Shown here piece after piece: positions 16,520 to 24,868 of a stretch of DNA of 64,000 nucleotides. A program made the translations under genes and the position numbers. The notes under the pieces are model-generated. The model made no database searches. It saw nothing but the letters and a program-made list of their open reading frames with translations, and was not told the origin of the DNA. Numbering within the stretch: position 1 is the first letter of the stretch; each line of letters opens with the position of its first letter. This stretch comes from Haloarcula halobia (GTDB taxonomy: Archaea; Halobacteriota; Halobacteria; Halobacteriales; Haloarculaceae): NCBI RefSeq assembly GCF_029338255.1, contig NZ_CP119787.1, forward strand, positions 558,001 to 622,000. Reading direction: 5' to 3'.

Positions 16520-17644
16520 ATGACACACCGACTGGTTCACGTTGGCCTGGGTGGGCAGGGTACCCACTGGGTCGAGGACGTCCTCCCGCCGAACGTCGAC
16601 GCCGGCCGCATCGAAGTGGTCGCTGCCGTCGATACAGACCCCGACCGACTCGAACGCGCCGAGGACCACCTCGACCTGCCGGCCTCGCGCTGTTACACCG
16701 ACCTCGACACCGCCCTCACCGAGCGCGACGCCGACTTCGTCTCGGTCGTCACCCCGCCGGGCGCACACGAAGTCGTCGTCGACATCGCGCTGGAACACGG
16801 CTGCGATGTCCTCTCGGAGAAGCCCATCGCCGATACCCTCGAGGCGTCGGTCCGCATCGCCCGGAAGGTGGCCGACGCCGACGCGAAGATGGGCATCACG
16901 ATGAGCCACCGCTTCGACCGCGACAAGACCACGTTCCGCCGGGCGGTCAGGGACGGCTCGGCCGGCCCCATCGACTACCTCGCGGGCCGGTTCGCCGGCG
17001 CCGTCCGGGAGCGCGGCTACTACTCGCCGTACGTCTACGAGATGGACGACCTGCTCTTGCTCGACGGGGCCGTCCACCACCTCGATATCCTCGCCTCGCT
17101 CGTGGGTGCCCCCTGTGAACAGGTCTACGCCGAGACGTGGACGCCCGAGTGGGCCGACTACGAGGGCCACACCACCGGGTTCGTCACGATGACCTTCGCC
17201 GACGGCACCCGTGCGATGTACGAGGGCAGCTACGCCAACGCGACCGAGCGCAACGGCTGGGGCAACGAGATGTTCCGCGCCGAGTGCCGCGACGAGACGG
17301 TCGTCCTCGACCGCCGCGAGGTCCGCCGGTACCCCTACACGCCCCACGACGCGAGCGACGGGGCCGAGGAGGCCGAACCCACGGCTTCGGACGGCGGCGA
17401 AACGACCGAGGCGGCGGCCGACGGCGACGGCATCCCGGTCCCGCTCGCGGACCGGCCGACCTGGGGCAACGCCTGGCTCGTCGAGCAGTTCTGTGACTGG
17501 CTCGACGGCGGCGAGCCGATGGCGACGAACGTCCAGGACAACCTCCAGTCGATGGCCATCGTCTTCGCGGCCATCGAGAGCAGCGAGCGCGGCGAACCGG
17601 TCGACGTCCAGGCGCTGCTCGACGAGGCACGTGCGAACGCCTGA
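16520..17644 (+). CDS. Gfo/Idh/MocA-family oxidoreductase
   Basis: 374 residues. N-terminal Rossmann domain with GLGGQG and the family's SEKPIA motif near residue 118, then the substrate domain with DGAVHHLDIL. A low-complexity acidic insert (about 275-310, rich in E, A, T) sits in a surface loop. NAD(P)-dependent oxidation of a sugar or polyol is likely; the substrate cannot be read. It starts 34 bp after rnz with its own TATA-like TATTTACC. Confidence 0.9.
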   Translation: MTHRLVHVGLGGQGTHWVEDVLPPNVDAGRIEVVAAVDTDPDRLERAEDHLDLPASRCYTDLDTALTERDADFVSVVTPPGAHEVVVDIALEHGCDVLSEKPIADTLEASVRIARKVADADAKMGITMSHRFDRDKTTFRRAVRDGSAGPIDYLAGRFAGAVRERGYYSPYVYEMDDLLLLDGAVHHLDILASLVGAPCEQVYAETWTPEWADYEGHTTGFVTMTFADGTRAMYEGSYANATERNGWGNEMFRAECRDETVVLDRREVRRYPYTPHDASDGAEEAEPTASDGGETTEAAADGDGIPVPLADRPTWGNAWLVEQFCDWLDGGEPMATNVQDNLQSMAIVFAAIESSERGEPVDVQALLDEARANA

Positions 17645-17919
17645 TCCGGCTCACCCCTCGCCCCGGCGCTCGTCGTCGATCACCTCTGTGACCGCCGCGG
17701 CGACGGTTCTCCCCACTCCCCTTCCGAGAGACGGCCCCTGCGGTCGCCGTTCGCTTCCGGGAGCCCGAACGCAGTGAGGGGTCCCGCTACTGCTCGCGGC
17801 GTTGCCGCTCGCATTCCGAGGCCCGCTCACTCGCTTCGCTCGTTCGCGCCCCTCGCTACTCGCGGGTCGCTAACGCTTCCCGCTCGCTTTCGGGGTTCTT
17901 CGCGCTGCTCAGAACCCCG
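17645..17919. repeat. Palindrome-rich intergenic region
   Basis: No gene is visible. The interval is filled with short inverted repeats of the haloarchaeal CGCTTCGCTCG type. The clearest is an 8-bp stem at 17892-17899 and 17911-17918, starting one base after the aldo/keto reductase stop on its strand, so it may end that transcript. Confidence 0.6.
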
Positions 17920-18894
17920 CTACTCGTGCCCGTACACTGCCACCGGCTCGTAGGGATCCTCGAGATACGCCACGTCAGACGCCGAGAGGTCGATCTCCAG
18001 GGCCTCGACGGCGTCTTCCAGGTGGTCGATGCTCGAGGTCCCGACGATGGGCGCGGTGACGTTGTCGTTCTGGAAGTGCCAGGCCAGCGCGATCTGGGCC
18101 ATCGTCACGCCGTAGTCGGCCGCCAGTTCCTGGACGCGCTCGTTGATCTCCTCGCTGCCCGGTCCCTCGTGGTAGGGGACCTCGGCGGTCTCGGTCTCGT
18201 GCACCCCGCGCGAGGTCGTCTTGAACTCCTCGTGGGGCCGCGTCAGGTAGCCCGCGCCGAGCGGACTCCACGGCAGGACGCCGACGTTCTCCCTCTCACA
18301 GAGCGGGTACATCTCGCGTTCCTCCTCGCGGTAGGTCAGGTGATAGAGGTCCTGCATCGTCTCGAAGCGGGCCAGCCCCTCGCGGTCGCTGACGTGCAAC
18401 GCCTCCTGGAACTGGTGGGCCCACATCGAGGAGGCCCCGATGTGGCGGACCTGGCCACGGCGGACGGCGTCGTCGAGCGCCCGCAGCGTCGTCTCGATGG
18501 GTGTGCCGTAGTCCCAGCGGTGGATCTGGTAGAGGTCGACGGTGTCCATCCCCAAGCGGGAAAGCGAGTTCGCCAGTTCCTGCTCGATGGTCTTCCGGGA
18601 GAGCCCCTGCGCGTTGCGGTGGTCGGTCGCGCCGGGGAACCGGACCTTCGTCGCGACGACCTGCTGGTCGCGGTCGTAGTCCGCGAGGACGTCGCCCAGA
18701 ATCTCCTCGCTCTCGCCCGCCGAGTAGACGTTGGCGGTGTCGAAGAAGTTGATGCCGAGGTCGATGGCCCGTTCGACGAGTTCACGGCCCTCCTCGGCGT
18801 CGAGCATCCACTCGCGGCCGCTGCCGAAGCTCATACAGCCCAGACAGATCTTGCTGACTTCGATGCCGGTCGAGCCGAGCGTCGTGTACTCCAT
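17920..18894 (-). CDS. Aldo/keto reductase
   Basis: 324 residues, TIM-barrel NADPH-dependent oxidoreductase. The catalytic tetrad is visible: Asp and Tyr in FFDTANVYSAGESE, Lys in ATKVRF, His in YQIHRWDYG. The C-terminal VGTSSIDHLEDAVEAL contacts the cofactor phosphate. Start at ATG 18894 (MEYTTLGSTGIEVS) matches the family; the 16-residue upstream extension does not. Physiological carbonyl substrate unknown. Confidence 0.93.
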   Translation of the reverse strand: MEYTTLGSTGIEVSKICLGCMSFGSGREWMLDAEEGRELVERAIDLGINFFDTANVYSAGESEEILGDVLADYDRDQQVVATKVRFPGATDHRNAQGLSRKTIEQELANSLSRLGMDTVDLYQIHRWDYGTPIETTLRALDDAVRRGQVRHIGASSMWAHQFQEALHVSDREGLARFETMQDLYHLTYREEEREMYPLCERENVGVLPWSPLGAGYLTRPHEEFKTTSRGVHETETAEVPYHEGPGSEEINERVQELAADYGVTMAQIALAWHFQNDNVTAPIVGTSSIDHLEDAVEALEIDLSASDVAYLEDPYEPVAVYGHE

Positions 18895-18980
18895 ACCGAC
18901 GAGACGACTGGCTGGCACAAATGCGTTCGGCACGCCCGCCATCCGGTACCGTCATCCCGCAGCGCCTACAACGAGCCCGC

Positions 18981-19358
18981 ATGGACCTCGCACACACCGC
19001 ACTCTGTGTCTCGGACCTCGACCGCGCGATGGAGTTCTACGCCGCGATGGGCTTCGAGGAGACCCACCGGTTCACCCTGGACGGCGTCGAGAACGTCTAC
19101 CTGGCCGACGGCGGCGAGGGCGACGGCGACATCCAGCTCCGCTACGACCCCGACCGGACGACGCCCATCGCCCCGTCGCGGGCCGACGTCGACCACGTCG
19201 CGTTCACCGTCGACGACGTCGAGGCCGCCTACGAGCGGGCGCTCTCGGCCGGCGCCGCGCCGGTGCTCGAACCGACCGAAATCGAGGCCGCCGACGCCCA
19301 CGCTGCGTTCGTCGAGGACCCCGAAGGGTACACGCTCGAGCTCTTCCGCCACGTCTGA
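18981..19358 (+). CDS. VOC-family (glyoxalase-fold) protein
   Basis: 125 residues with two beta-alpha-beta-beta-beta modules. Metal-ligand positions are seen in HTALCVSDLDRAMEFY, HVAFTVDDV and YTLELFRHV. Could be a lactoylglutathione-lyase-like isomerase or a dioxygenase; the presence of at least two His and one Glu fits a metal enzyme. Divergently transcribed from the aldo/keto reductase, which may hint at a shared aldehyde-detoxifying role. Confidence 0.85.
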   Translation: MDLAHTALCVSDLDRAMEFYAAMGFEETHRFTLDGVENVYLADGGEGDGDIQLRYDPDRTTPIAPSRADVDHVAFTVDDVEAAYERALSAGAAPVLEPTEIEAADAHAAFVEDPEGYTLELFRHV

Positions 19359-19414
19359 GCGGGGCCGACACGTGCGACCACAGGAACTACTGCCGCCCGG
19401 CACGTACCGCGCAC

Positions 19415-19678
19415 ATGGTCTCGTTCGGGGAGGTGTACGTCGTCGTCCTCACCGCCACGGCGCTGGTGGCCCTCGCCGTGGCGCTCCCGGTACTGGTGCG
19501 TATCGTCCTCGACGGGCGCGAGCGCTGGCGTGAGGGCGCGCCCGACGCGCCCGAACCGGGGACCGGCGAGGCGGACCCCGCCGGCTCGGTGCCGTCGGGC
19601 GGGTGGCGCTGTGGCAACTGCGGGACGGTCAACGAGCGCGGGTTCCGGTACTGCCGGGAGTGCGTCGCGACGCTGTAG
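19415..19678 (+). CDS. Membrane-anchored zinc-ribbon protein
   Basis: 87 residues: one N-terminal helix (VYVVVLTATALVALAVALPV), an acidic Pro-rich linker, and a C-terminal zinc ribbon WRCGNCGTVNERGFRYCREC. The ribbon should face the cytoplasm or act as an adaptor. Function unknown. Confidence 0.8.
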   Translation: MVSFGEVYVVVLTATALVALAVALPVLVRIVLDGRERWREGAPDAPEPGTGEADPAGSVPSGGWRCGNCGTVNERGFRYCRECVATL

Positions 19679-19687
19679 CCTCGGTCG

Positions 19688-20182
19688 TCACCCGTCGTGT
19701 CTCGTGACCTCGACGTTGGCGGCACCGGTTATCTCGAATGTCGCGAACCAGGTGCCGGTGCCGTCGGCCGTCGAGTCGGCCACCTCGAACTGTGCCTGCT
19801 TGCTCGTCGCGTCGAGACTGACCGTGACCGTGTAGCGTCCCTGGTCGTCGAAGGTGACTATCTCGACCGCGGTCCCCGGATGCATCTCGTACCCCCGGTG
19901 TGAGAGCGGTGGTGGCTGCTGACCGTCCTCCTCCGGCTCACTGTCGGCCTCCGTGACCCGGACACAGGCTGTGTACACCGACTCGGCCCCGTTTTGCAGG
20001 TAGACACCGCGGTGGCGGTACTCGTCGACGGCCTGATAGTCGACGAGTCGCGGGTCGTCACAGGGGTTCCCCGACCCGGATTGTGCCTGTTCCGCCGACC
20101 CGGTCAGCTCGCCGAGACACCCCGACCACGCCGTGGTGGCGACCATCCCGGCGCTCGACTGGAGCACCTGTCTGCGGTCCAT
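19688..20182 (-). CDS. Tat-exported lipoprotein, unknown function
   Basis: 164 residues. MDRRQVLQSSAG with a hydrophobic core and lipobox WSGC forms a Tat lipoprotein signal; the mature protein would be lipid-anchored at Cys21. The mature part is acidic and beta-rich. No family is recognised. Convergent with the zinc-ribbon gene, 9 bp apart. Confidence 0.8.
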   Translation of the reverse strand: MDRRQVLQSSAGMVATTAWSGCLGELTGSAEQAQSGSGNPCDDPRLVDYQAVDEYRHRGVYLQNGAESVYTACVRVTEADSEPEEDGQQPPPLSHRGYEMHPGTAVEIVTFDDQGRYTVTVSLDATSKQAQFEVADSTADGTGTWFATFEITGAANVEVTRHDG

Positions 20183-20305
20183 ACCTGCTGTTGGCGAGCC
20201 ACTGACTTAACGAACGGCGACGATAAAACACTCGTCACGGCGTCCAGGGGTTGTGCTTTCGCGGTCAAACAGGAGAGTTACGGTGTCGGTGGGCGATGGG
20301 AGGAC

Positions 20306-20689
20306 ATGGACGTCGCCGACTTCCTCGCGGAGGCCGCCGTCACCGTCTCGGACGAGCCCTACGCCGTCGTGAAAGCCGACCGACCGGACCCTGACGCCTT
20401 CGCGTCCATCCAGGACGGCCGCGAGACGACCCTGGTCGTCGAGGAGGGGACCGACGACCCCGACGGCGCCATCGAGGTGGAACCCGGCTGGAAGGTCCTC
20501 ACCTTCGAGGCGGTACTCCCCTTCGACCTCGTGGGGTTTCTGGCGAGCGCCGCGACGGCACTCGCCGAGGCCGACGTCTCGATATTCGCGCTGTCGGCGT
20601 ACTCGACCGACCACGTGTTGGTCAAGGCCGAAGACGTCGACCGGGCGCTCGCGACGCTCGAGGAGCTAGGGTGTGACGTTCCTAGGTGA
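20306..20689 (+). CDS. ACT-domain protein
   Basis: 127 residues with a tandem ACT-like arrangement of the CASTOR type: a first half (MDVADFLAEAAVTVSDEPYAVV) and a second with LPFDLVGFLASAATALAEADVSIFALSAYSTDHVLVKAEDVDRAL. This fits an amino-acid-sensing regulator. ATG 20306 gives the family-sized protein. Strong terminator hairpins follow. Confidence 0.85.
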   Translation: MDVADFLAEAAVTVSDEPYAVVKADRPDPDAFASIQDGRETTLVVEEGTDDPDGAIEVEPGWKVLTFEAVLPFDLVGFLASAATALAEADVSIFALSAYSTDHVLVKAEDVDRALATLEELGCDVPR

Positions 20690-20742
20690 CGCTTAGAACG
20701 CCGCTTCTCCACGGAATAATTCTGTTCGTTGCTGTAAGCATA

Positions 20743-20763
20743 CCGCGCCGAAGGCGCGGTTTT
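20743..20763 (+). terminator. Hairpin-T terminator after ACT gene
   Basis: A perfect 7-bp GC stem (20743-20749 with 20753-20759) with a GAA loop is followed by TTTT. It lies 54 bp after the ACT gene stop and fits transcription ending on the plus strand. Confidence 0.6.
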
Positions 20764-20764
20764 A

Positions 20765-20798
20765 CCGGACGCGAACGACGTGAGCGTCCGGCCTTTTT
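20765..20798 (+). terminator. Second hairpin-T terminator
   Basis: An 8-bp stem (20765-20772 with 20784-20791) is followed by CC and a T5 run. It forms the outer part of the repeat element beside tRNA-Ser and may act in both directions between the convergent ACT and tRNA transcripts. Confidence 0.5.
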
Positions 20799-20859
20799 GG
20801 TCCAGATTTTTCAAGGAGTGGTTCGCGCGAAGCGCGAACCCGACGCAGAAAAAGGTGGT
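20790..20859 (-). repeat. Structured intergenic repeat, copy next to tRNA-Ser
   Basis: Read on the minus strand this begins 2 bases after the tRNA 3' end with CCACCTTTTT, contains a hairpin (20821-20829 with 20830-20838), then AAAAATCTGGACCAAAAAGG, and ends in GGCC. The same layout occurs at 29561-30001 on the plus strand, and half of it at 24805-24856. The first T run probably terminates the tRNA transcript. Confidence 0.7.
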
Positions 20860-20860
20860 A

Positions 20861-20942
20861 CGCCAGGACTGGGATTTGAACCCAGAATCCCGAAAGGGAA
20901 CACGCTTTCCAGGCGTGCGCCTTACCGTTCGGCCATCCTGGC
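20861..20942 (-). tRNA. tRNA-Ser(GGA)
   Basis: Acceptor stem GCCAGGA/TCCTGGC (20936-20942 with 20862-20868), discriminator G, anticodon loop CTGGAAA closed by CACGC/GCGTG, T-loop GTTCAAATC, and a long variable arm typical of class II serine tRNAs. Anticodon GGA reads UCC/UCU. CCA is not encoded. No intron. Downstream of the ilvA-ridA group on the same strand. Confidence 0.97.
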
Positions 20943-20970
20943 TCGTATTCGAGCATCAGACGGCGGGTGG

Positions 20971-21174
20971 TTAAGGACTTTCGTTTCCGGGCAGGCGGTC
21001 CTGCGTCAGGTAGGTCAGGCCCGTCGCGCCGGCCGCGACCAGGGCGGCGACGCCGAACTTCACGCCGAGGGCGACCGGTTGCGCTGCCAGCAGTTCGTAG
21101 CCCTGGAGCAAGACGAGGAAGGCGAGGCCGCCGACGACGCCCCACAGCAGGCTGGATTTCGTTCGCGGACGCAT
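20971..21174 (-). CDS. Small two-helix membrane protein
   Basis: 67 residues with two membrane helices (about 9-29 and 34-55) and short basic N-terminus MRPRTKSS. Its ATG directly follows the ridA stop (TAG then ATG), so it belongs to the ilvA-ridA transcript. Family not recognised with certainty. Confidence 0.75.
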   Translation of the reverse strand: MRPRTKSSLLWGVVGGLAFLVLLQGYELLAAQPVALGVKFGVAALVAAGATGLTYLTQDRLPGNESP

Positions 21175-21552
21175 CTAGCGGGCGGCCACGGCCTCGATCT
21201 CGACGGCGACGCCCTTCGGGAGGTCCTTGACGGCGACGGCCGACCGGGCGGGCGGTTCGTCGTCGAAGAACGTCTCGTAGGTGTCGTTCATGGCGTCGAA
21301 GTCGTCGATGTCGGCCAGGAACACGGTCACCTTCAGGACGCTGTCCATGTCGGTGTCTGCCGCCTCGAGGATGGCGGCGACGTTCTCCAAGGCCTGTTCG
21401 GTCTGGACGTCGACGGCGGCCCCGTCCAGCAGGTCGCCGTCGGGAGTCAGCGGGATCTGGCCGGCGGTGAACACGAGGTCGTCGGTGGTCGTCGCCTGGC
21501 TGTACGCGCCGACGGCGGCGGGCGCCGCGTCGGTACTGACGATATCTCTCAT
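21175..21552 (-). CDS. ridA: RidA enamine/imine deaminase
   Basis: 125 residues, YjgF/YER057c/UK114 family trimer. It hydrolyses reactive enamines/imines released by PLP enzymes to the 2-oxo acid and ammonia. GAYSQATTTDDLVFTAGQIP, the ENVAAILEAA helix, and ARSAVAVKDLPKGVAVEIEAVA with the active-site Arg and terminal Glu are all present. It lies 45 bp after ilvA, whose product (2-aminocrotonate) is the textbook substrate, so the pair works as one pathway step. Confidence 0.95.
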   Translation of the reverse strand: MRDIVSTDAAPAAVGAYSQATTTDDLVFTAGQIPLTPDGDLLDGAAVDVQTEQALENVAAILEAADTDMDSVLKVTVFLADIDDFDAMNDTYETFFDDEPPARSAVAVKDLPKGVAVEIEAVAAR

Positions 21553-21597
21553 ACCGGAGCGGGGGCCGCCTGGCTAATAAATCCCGAGTCGGCCGGG

Positions 21598-22809
21598 TCA
21601 GACCAGCACGTCGACCTCGTAGCCGTGCTCGCGAAGCGCCGAGAGCAGTGCCTCGACGTGTTTGGGGCCCCGGGTTTCGAGGTCCAGTTCCACCTCGGCG
21701 TCGTTCATCGCCACGTCGCGACTGGTCCGGTCGTGTTCGATGGCGTAGATGTTGGCCCGCTGGGCCGAGAGAATCTCGACCAGTTCCTCCAGCGCGCCGG
21801 GGCGGTCCTTGAGCACGGTCCGCAGCTTGAGATAGCGCCCGGTCTCGACCAGGCCCCGCATGACGACGTTCGTCAGCATGTTCAGGTCGATGTTCCCGCC
21901 ACAGAGCGCGGGGACGATGGTCTCGTCGTCGGCGTACTCGAACTTCTCCTCGAGCACCGCGGCGAGCGCGACGGCCCCCGCTCCCTCGGCGAGGGTCTTC
22001 GAGCGTTCGAGCAGCGTGGTCAGCGCCACGGCGATCTCCGAGTCGGAGACGGTCACCACCTCGTCGACGCGGTCCTGGATTATCTCGAAGGTCTGCTCGC
22101 CGACGGTCCGGGTGGCGATGCCGTCGGCGATGGTCTCGACGGAGTCCCGCTTGACGCGGTGCCCCTTCCGCAGCGACTCGGCGACGCTCGAGGCCCCCTC
22201 GGCCTGTACGCCGACGACACGGATGTCCTCGTTTTTCCCTTTCAGCGCCGTGGCGATGCCGCTGATGAGCCCGCCCCCACCGATGGGGACCACGACCGTC
22301 TCTATCCCGGGCAGGTCGTCGTATATCTCGAGGCCGATGGTCCCCTGGCCGGCCATGACCTGCTCGTCGTCGAAGGCGTGGATGTAGGTCCGCCCCTCCT
22401 CGCGCTCGATCTCGTGGGCGCGCTCGGCGGCCGCGTCGTAGTCCCGGCCCGCGAGGACGACCTCGCCGCCGTAGTTGCGGGTGGCTTTGACCTTCGAGAC
22501 CGGCGCGTGCTCGGGCATGACGATCTTCGACTCGACGCCGATGCGCGTCGCGGCGAGTGCGACGCCCTGGGCGTGGTTCCCCGCGCTGGCGGTGACGACG
22601 CCGGCCTCGCGTTCCGCCTCGGAGAGCGTGGCGATGCGGTTGGTCGCCCCGCGGATCTTGAACGCGCCCGTGCGCTGGAACAGTTCGAGTTTGAGGTGGA
22701 CGTCCGCGCCGGTCATCGCAGAGAAGGTGTGCGAGTAGTCGAGCGGCGTGTGGCGGGCCGTCTGGCTGACCCGGTCCTGGGCCGCCAGCACGTCCTCGAA
22801 CGAGAGCAT
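21598..22809 (-). CDS. ilvA: Threonine ammonia-lyase with ACT domain
   Basis: 403 residues. PLP-dependent conversion of threonine to 2-oxobutanoate and ammonia, the first step toward isoleucine. PLP lysine in GAFKIRGATNRI, substrate loop SAGNHAQGVA, phosphate-binding IGGGGLISG. A single C-terminal ACT domain (about 325-403, LKDRPGALEELVEIL) allows allosteric control; the length matches the short form with one regulatory unit. First gene of ilvA-ridA-membrane protein. Confidence 0.94.
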   Translation of the reverse strand: MLSFEDVLAAQDRVSQTARHTPLDYSHTFSAMTGADVHLKLELFQRTGAFKIRGATNRIATLSEAEREAGVVTASAGNHAQGVALAATRIGVESKIVMPEHAPVSKVKATRNYGGEVVLAGRDYDAAAERAHEIEREEGRTYIHAFDDEQVMAGQGTIGLEIYDDLPGIETVVVPIGGGGLISGIATALKGKNEDIRVVGVQAEGASSVAESLRKGHRVKRDSVETIADGIATRTVGEQTFEIIQDRVDEVVTVSDSEIAVALTTLLERSKTLAEGAGAVALAAVLEEKFEYADDETIVPALCGGNIDLNMLTNVVMRGLVETGRYLKLRTVLKDRPGALEELVEILSAQRANIYAIEHDRTSRDVAMNDAEVELDLETRGPKHVEALLSALREHGYEVDVLV

Positions 22810-22913
22810 GCCCCGTCCTACTCGCCGGGAGGTGTTAGACCTGCGGGAACGGGCACCGACATCGCGTGACGGCGGCAGAACTGTTTTATCGCCCGTGGGC
22901 CACGTACCGGTAG

Positions 22914-24548
22914 ATGGACACCTGGATGCGACGGACCGCCTACTACGTCGCAGGGCTGGCGGCCGTCATCGTCGCCTACGCCGTCGCATACGACTACGGG
23001 ATGACGGCCTGGGAGTCAGACCCCCGGGACTTCCTCCACTCGCTCCAGGTCGTCGTCGAGACGTTCACCACCACGGGCTTTGGCTCCGATTCGCCCTGGG
23101 AGAGCACGGGGATGCGCCTGCTGGTCATCGTGATGGACGTCACCGGCGTCGTGCTCATCTTCCTTGCGCTGCCGGTGTTGCTGTTCCCGCTGTTCGAGGA
23201 GGCGATGGCGACCTCCGCCCCGACGAGCATCGACGAGGAGCTGTCGGACCACGTCGTCATCTGCCAGTTCACGCCGCGGGGCGAGACGCTGGTGACGGAA
23301 CTCGACACCTGGGACGTCCCCTACGTCATCGTCGAGGCGGACCGCGAGCGGGCGAACGAACTGCACGCTGCGGGAAACCACGTCATCCACGCCGACCCAC
23401 AGACCGTCGAGGGCCTGGAGAGCGCCCGCCTCTCGGCGGCCCGCTCGCTGGTCGCCGACGCCTCCGACCAGGTCAACACGAGCATCATCCTCACCGCCCG
23501 CGAGGTCGACGAGTCGGTCCAGACCGTCAGCGTCGTCAAGGAGCCAAGCCGGGCGAAGTACCACGACCTGGCCGGCGCCGACGCCGTCATCTCGCCGCGC
23601 CGCATCCTCGGCGAGAGCCTCGCCAGCAAGGTCACGACGGGCGTCTCGACGACGCTGGGCGACTCCATCGAGGTGGGCGAGGACTTCGACATCGCCGAAC
23701 TCCCCATCCACCGCGGGAGCGATCTGGTGGGGACGACGCTCGCGGACAGCGGCATCCGCGAGCGGACGGGCGTCAACGTCATCGGCGCGTGGTTCCGCGG
23801 GCAGTTCGTCAGTCCGCCCTCGCCGGACGCCGAACTCGACGGGAGCACCGTGTTGCTGGCGTCGGGGACCGAGTCACAGCTCGAACGGCTCAAGGAGATG
23901 ACGATGTCGTCGGTCCACGACTTCCAGCGGGGCAAGACCGTCGTCGTCGGCTACGGCGAGGTGGGACAGACCATCTCCGCGGCGCTGACCACCGCCGGCG
24001 TCCCCCATACCGTCCTCGACCGGAAGGACGAACCCGGCGTCGACGTGGTCGGCGACGCCACCGAACCGGAGGTGCTCCAGGCCGCCCGCATCGACGAGGC
24101 CCGGACGGTCGTCCTCGCCATCTCACAGGACACGGAGACGGAGTTCGCGACGCTCGTCGTCCGTGACCTAGACCCCGACGTGGAGGTCATCGCCCGCGCC
24201 GAGGAGACGAACAACGTCAAGAAGATGTACCGCGCGGGGGCCGACTACGTCCTCTCGCTGGCGACGGTCAGCGGACGGATGCTCGCCTCGACCATCCTAG
24301 AGGAGGAGGACGTCATCTCGATGGACCAGCAGGTCGAGATCGTCCGCGTCTCGCCGGAGCGACTCGGCGACACGACGCTCGGGGAGGCCGACATCCGCTC
24401 GCGGACGGGGTGTACGGTCATCGCCGTCGAGCGCAACGGCGACGTGCTGACGGACCTCGGGCCCGACGTCCACATCGATTCGACGGATCGACTCGTCATC
24501 GCGGGCACCGACGAGGGCGTCGACCGCTTTACCGACCTGTTTGGCTGA
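22914..24548 (+). CDS. Two-helix potassium channel with tandem RCK domains
   Basis: 544 residues. TM1 about 8-26, a pore loop with TTTGFGSD at 52-59 where K+ channels have TVGYGD, TM2 about 67-94. Then RCK-N1 (DHVVICQFTPRG near 112), TrkA-C (about 240-325), RCK-N2 (KTVVVGYGEVGQ near 343) and a second TrkA-C (about 470-544). It resembles MthK-type ligand-gated channels with both RCK lobes in one chain. The altered filter (Thr-Gly-Phe-Gly) still preserves GFG and should pass K+. Divergent from ilvA. Confidence 0.9.
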   Translation: MDTWMRRTAYYVAGLAAVIVAYAVAYDYGMTAWESDPRDFLHSLQVVVETFTTTGFGSDSPWESTGMRLLVIVMDVTGVVLIFLALPVLLFPLFEEAMATSAPTSIDEELSDHVVICQFTPRGETLVTELDTWDVPYVIVEADRERANELHAAGNHVIHADPQTVEGLESARLSAARSLVADASDQVNTSIILTAREVDESVQTVSVVKEPSRAKYHDLAGADAVISPRRILGESLASKVTTGVSTTLGDSIEVGEDFDIAELPIHRGSDLVGTTLADSGIRERTGVNVIGAWFRGQFVSPPSPDAELDGSTVLLASGTESQLERLKEMTMSSVHDFQRGKTVVVGYGEVGQTISAALTTAGVPHTVLDRKDEPGVDVVGDATEPEVLQAARIDEARTVVLAISQDTETEFATLVVRDLDPDVEVIARAEETNNVKKMYRAGADYVLSLATVSGRMLASTILEEEDVISMDQQVEIVRVSPERLGDTTLGEADIRSRTGCTVIAVERNGDVLTDLGPDVHIDSTDRLVIAGTDEGVDRFTDLFG

Positions 24549-24560
24549 ACCGGCGGCGTC

Positions 24561-24734
24561 TCACCCGCCGCCGCCCGCGACGCCGCTCCCGATGGCCGCG
24601 CCACAGTCGTTGCACGCGACCACGTAGAACCGCTTGGAGGACCTGAACAGGCCCGCCATCTTCGCGTCGAGGTCGATGAACTCGACGTCCGATTCTTCCG
24701 CTATCGTGCCGTCACACTCGGGACAGTGGACCAT
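24561..24734 (-). CDS. 57-aa zinc-ribbon protein
   Basis: MVHCPECDGTIAEES opens with CPEC and closes with CNDCG, a compact four-cysteine ribbon with a glycine-rich tail. Likely a small zinc-binding protein of unknown role. ATG 24734 chosen as the only start before the first cysteine pair. Convergent with the K+ channel gene. Confidence 0.75.
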   Translation of the reverse strand: MVHCPECDGTIAEESDVEFIDLDAKMAGLFRSSKRFYVVACNDCGAAIGSGVAGGGG

Positions 24735-24804
24735 GCGGCAGCACCGTCTCACCGCCGGGTAAAAGGCCCTGCCGTCGCTCAAACTGGCGTTGAAGTCAGG
24801 CGCT

Positions 24805-24856
24805 CCACTCGAAAAAGCGGGTGAAGAAAGTCGGCCCGTCGGTTCGCTCGGGCCGG
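24805..24856 (+). repeat. Structured intergenic repeat, partial copy after citZ
   Basis: CACTCGAAAAAGCGG, then GAAGAAAGTCGGCCCGTC, ending in a TTCGCTCGGGCCGG palindrome, matches positions 29595-29651 with scattered changes. Lies 12 bp beyond the citrate synthase stop. Confidence 0.6.
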
Positions 24857-24868
24857 CCCCGGAGTCAC

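Noticed and set aside
17645-17919. Possible CRISPR-like array
   Set aside because: The repeats are short, irregular and palindromic with no equal-length spacers, and no cas gene is near.
20686-22869. 727-codon plus-strand open frame
   Set aside because: It covers tRNA-Ser, ridA and ilvA on the opposite strand and has no domain; it is a GC-driven shadow.
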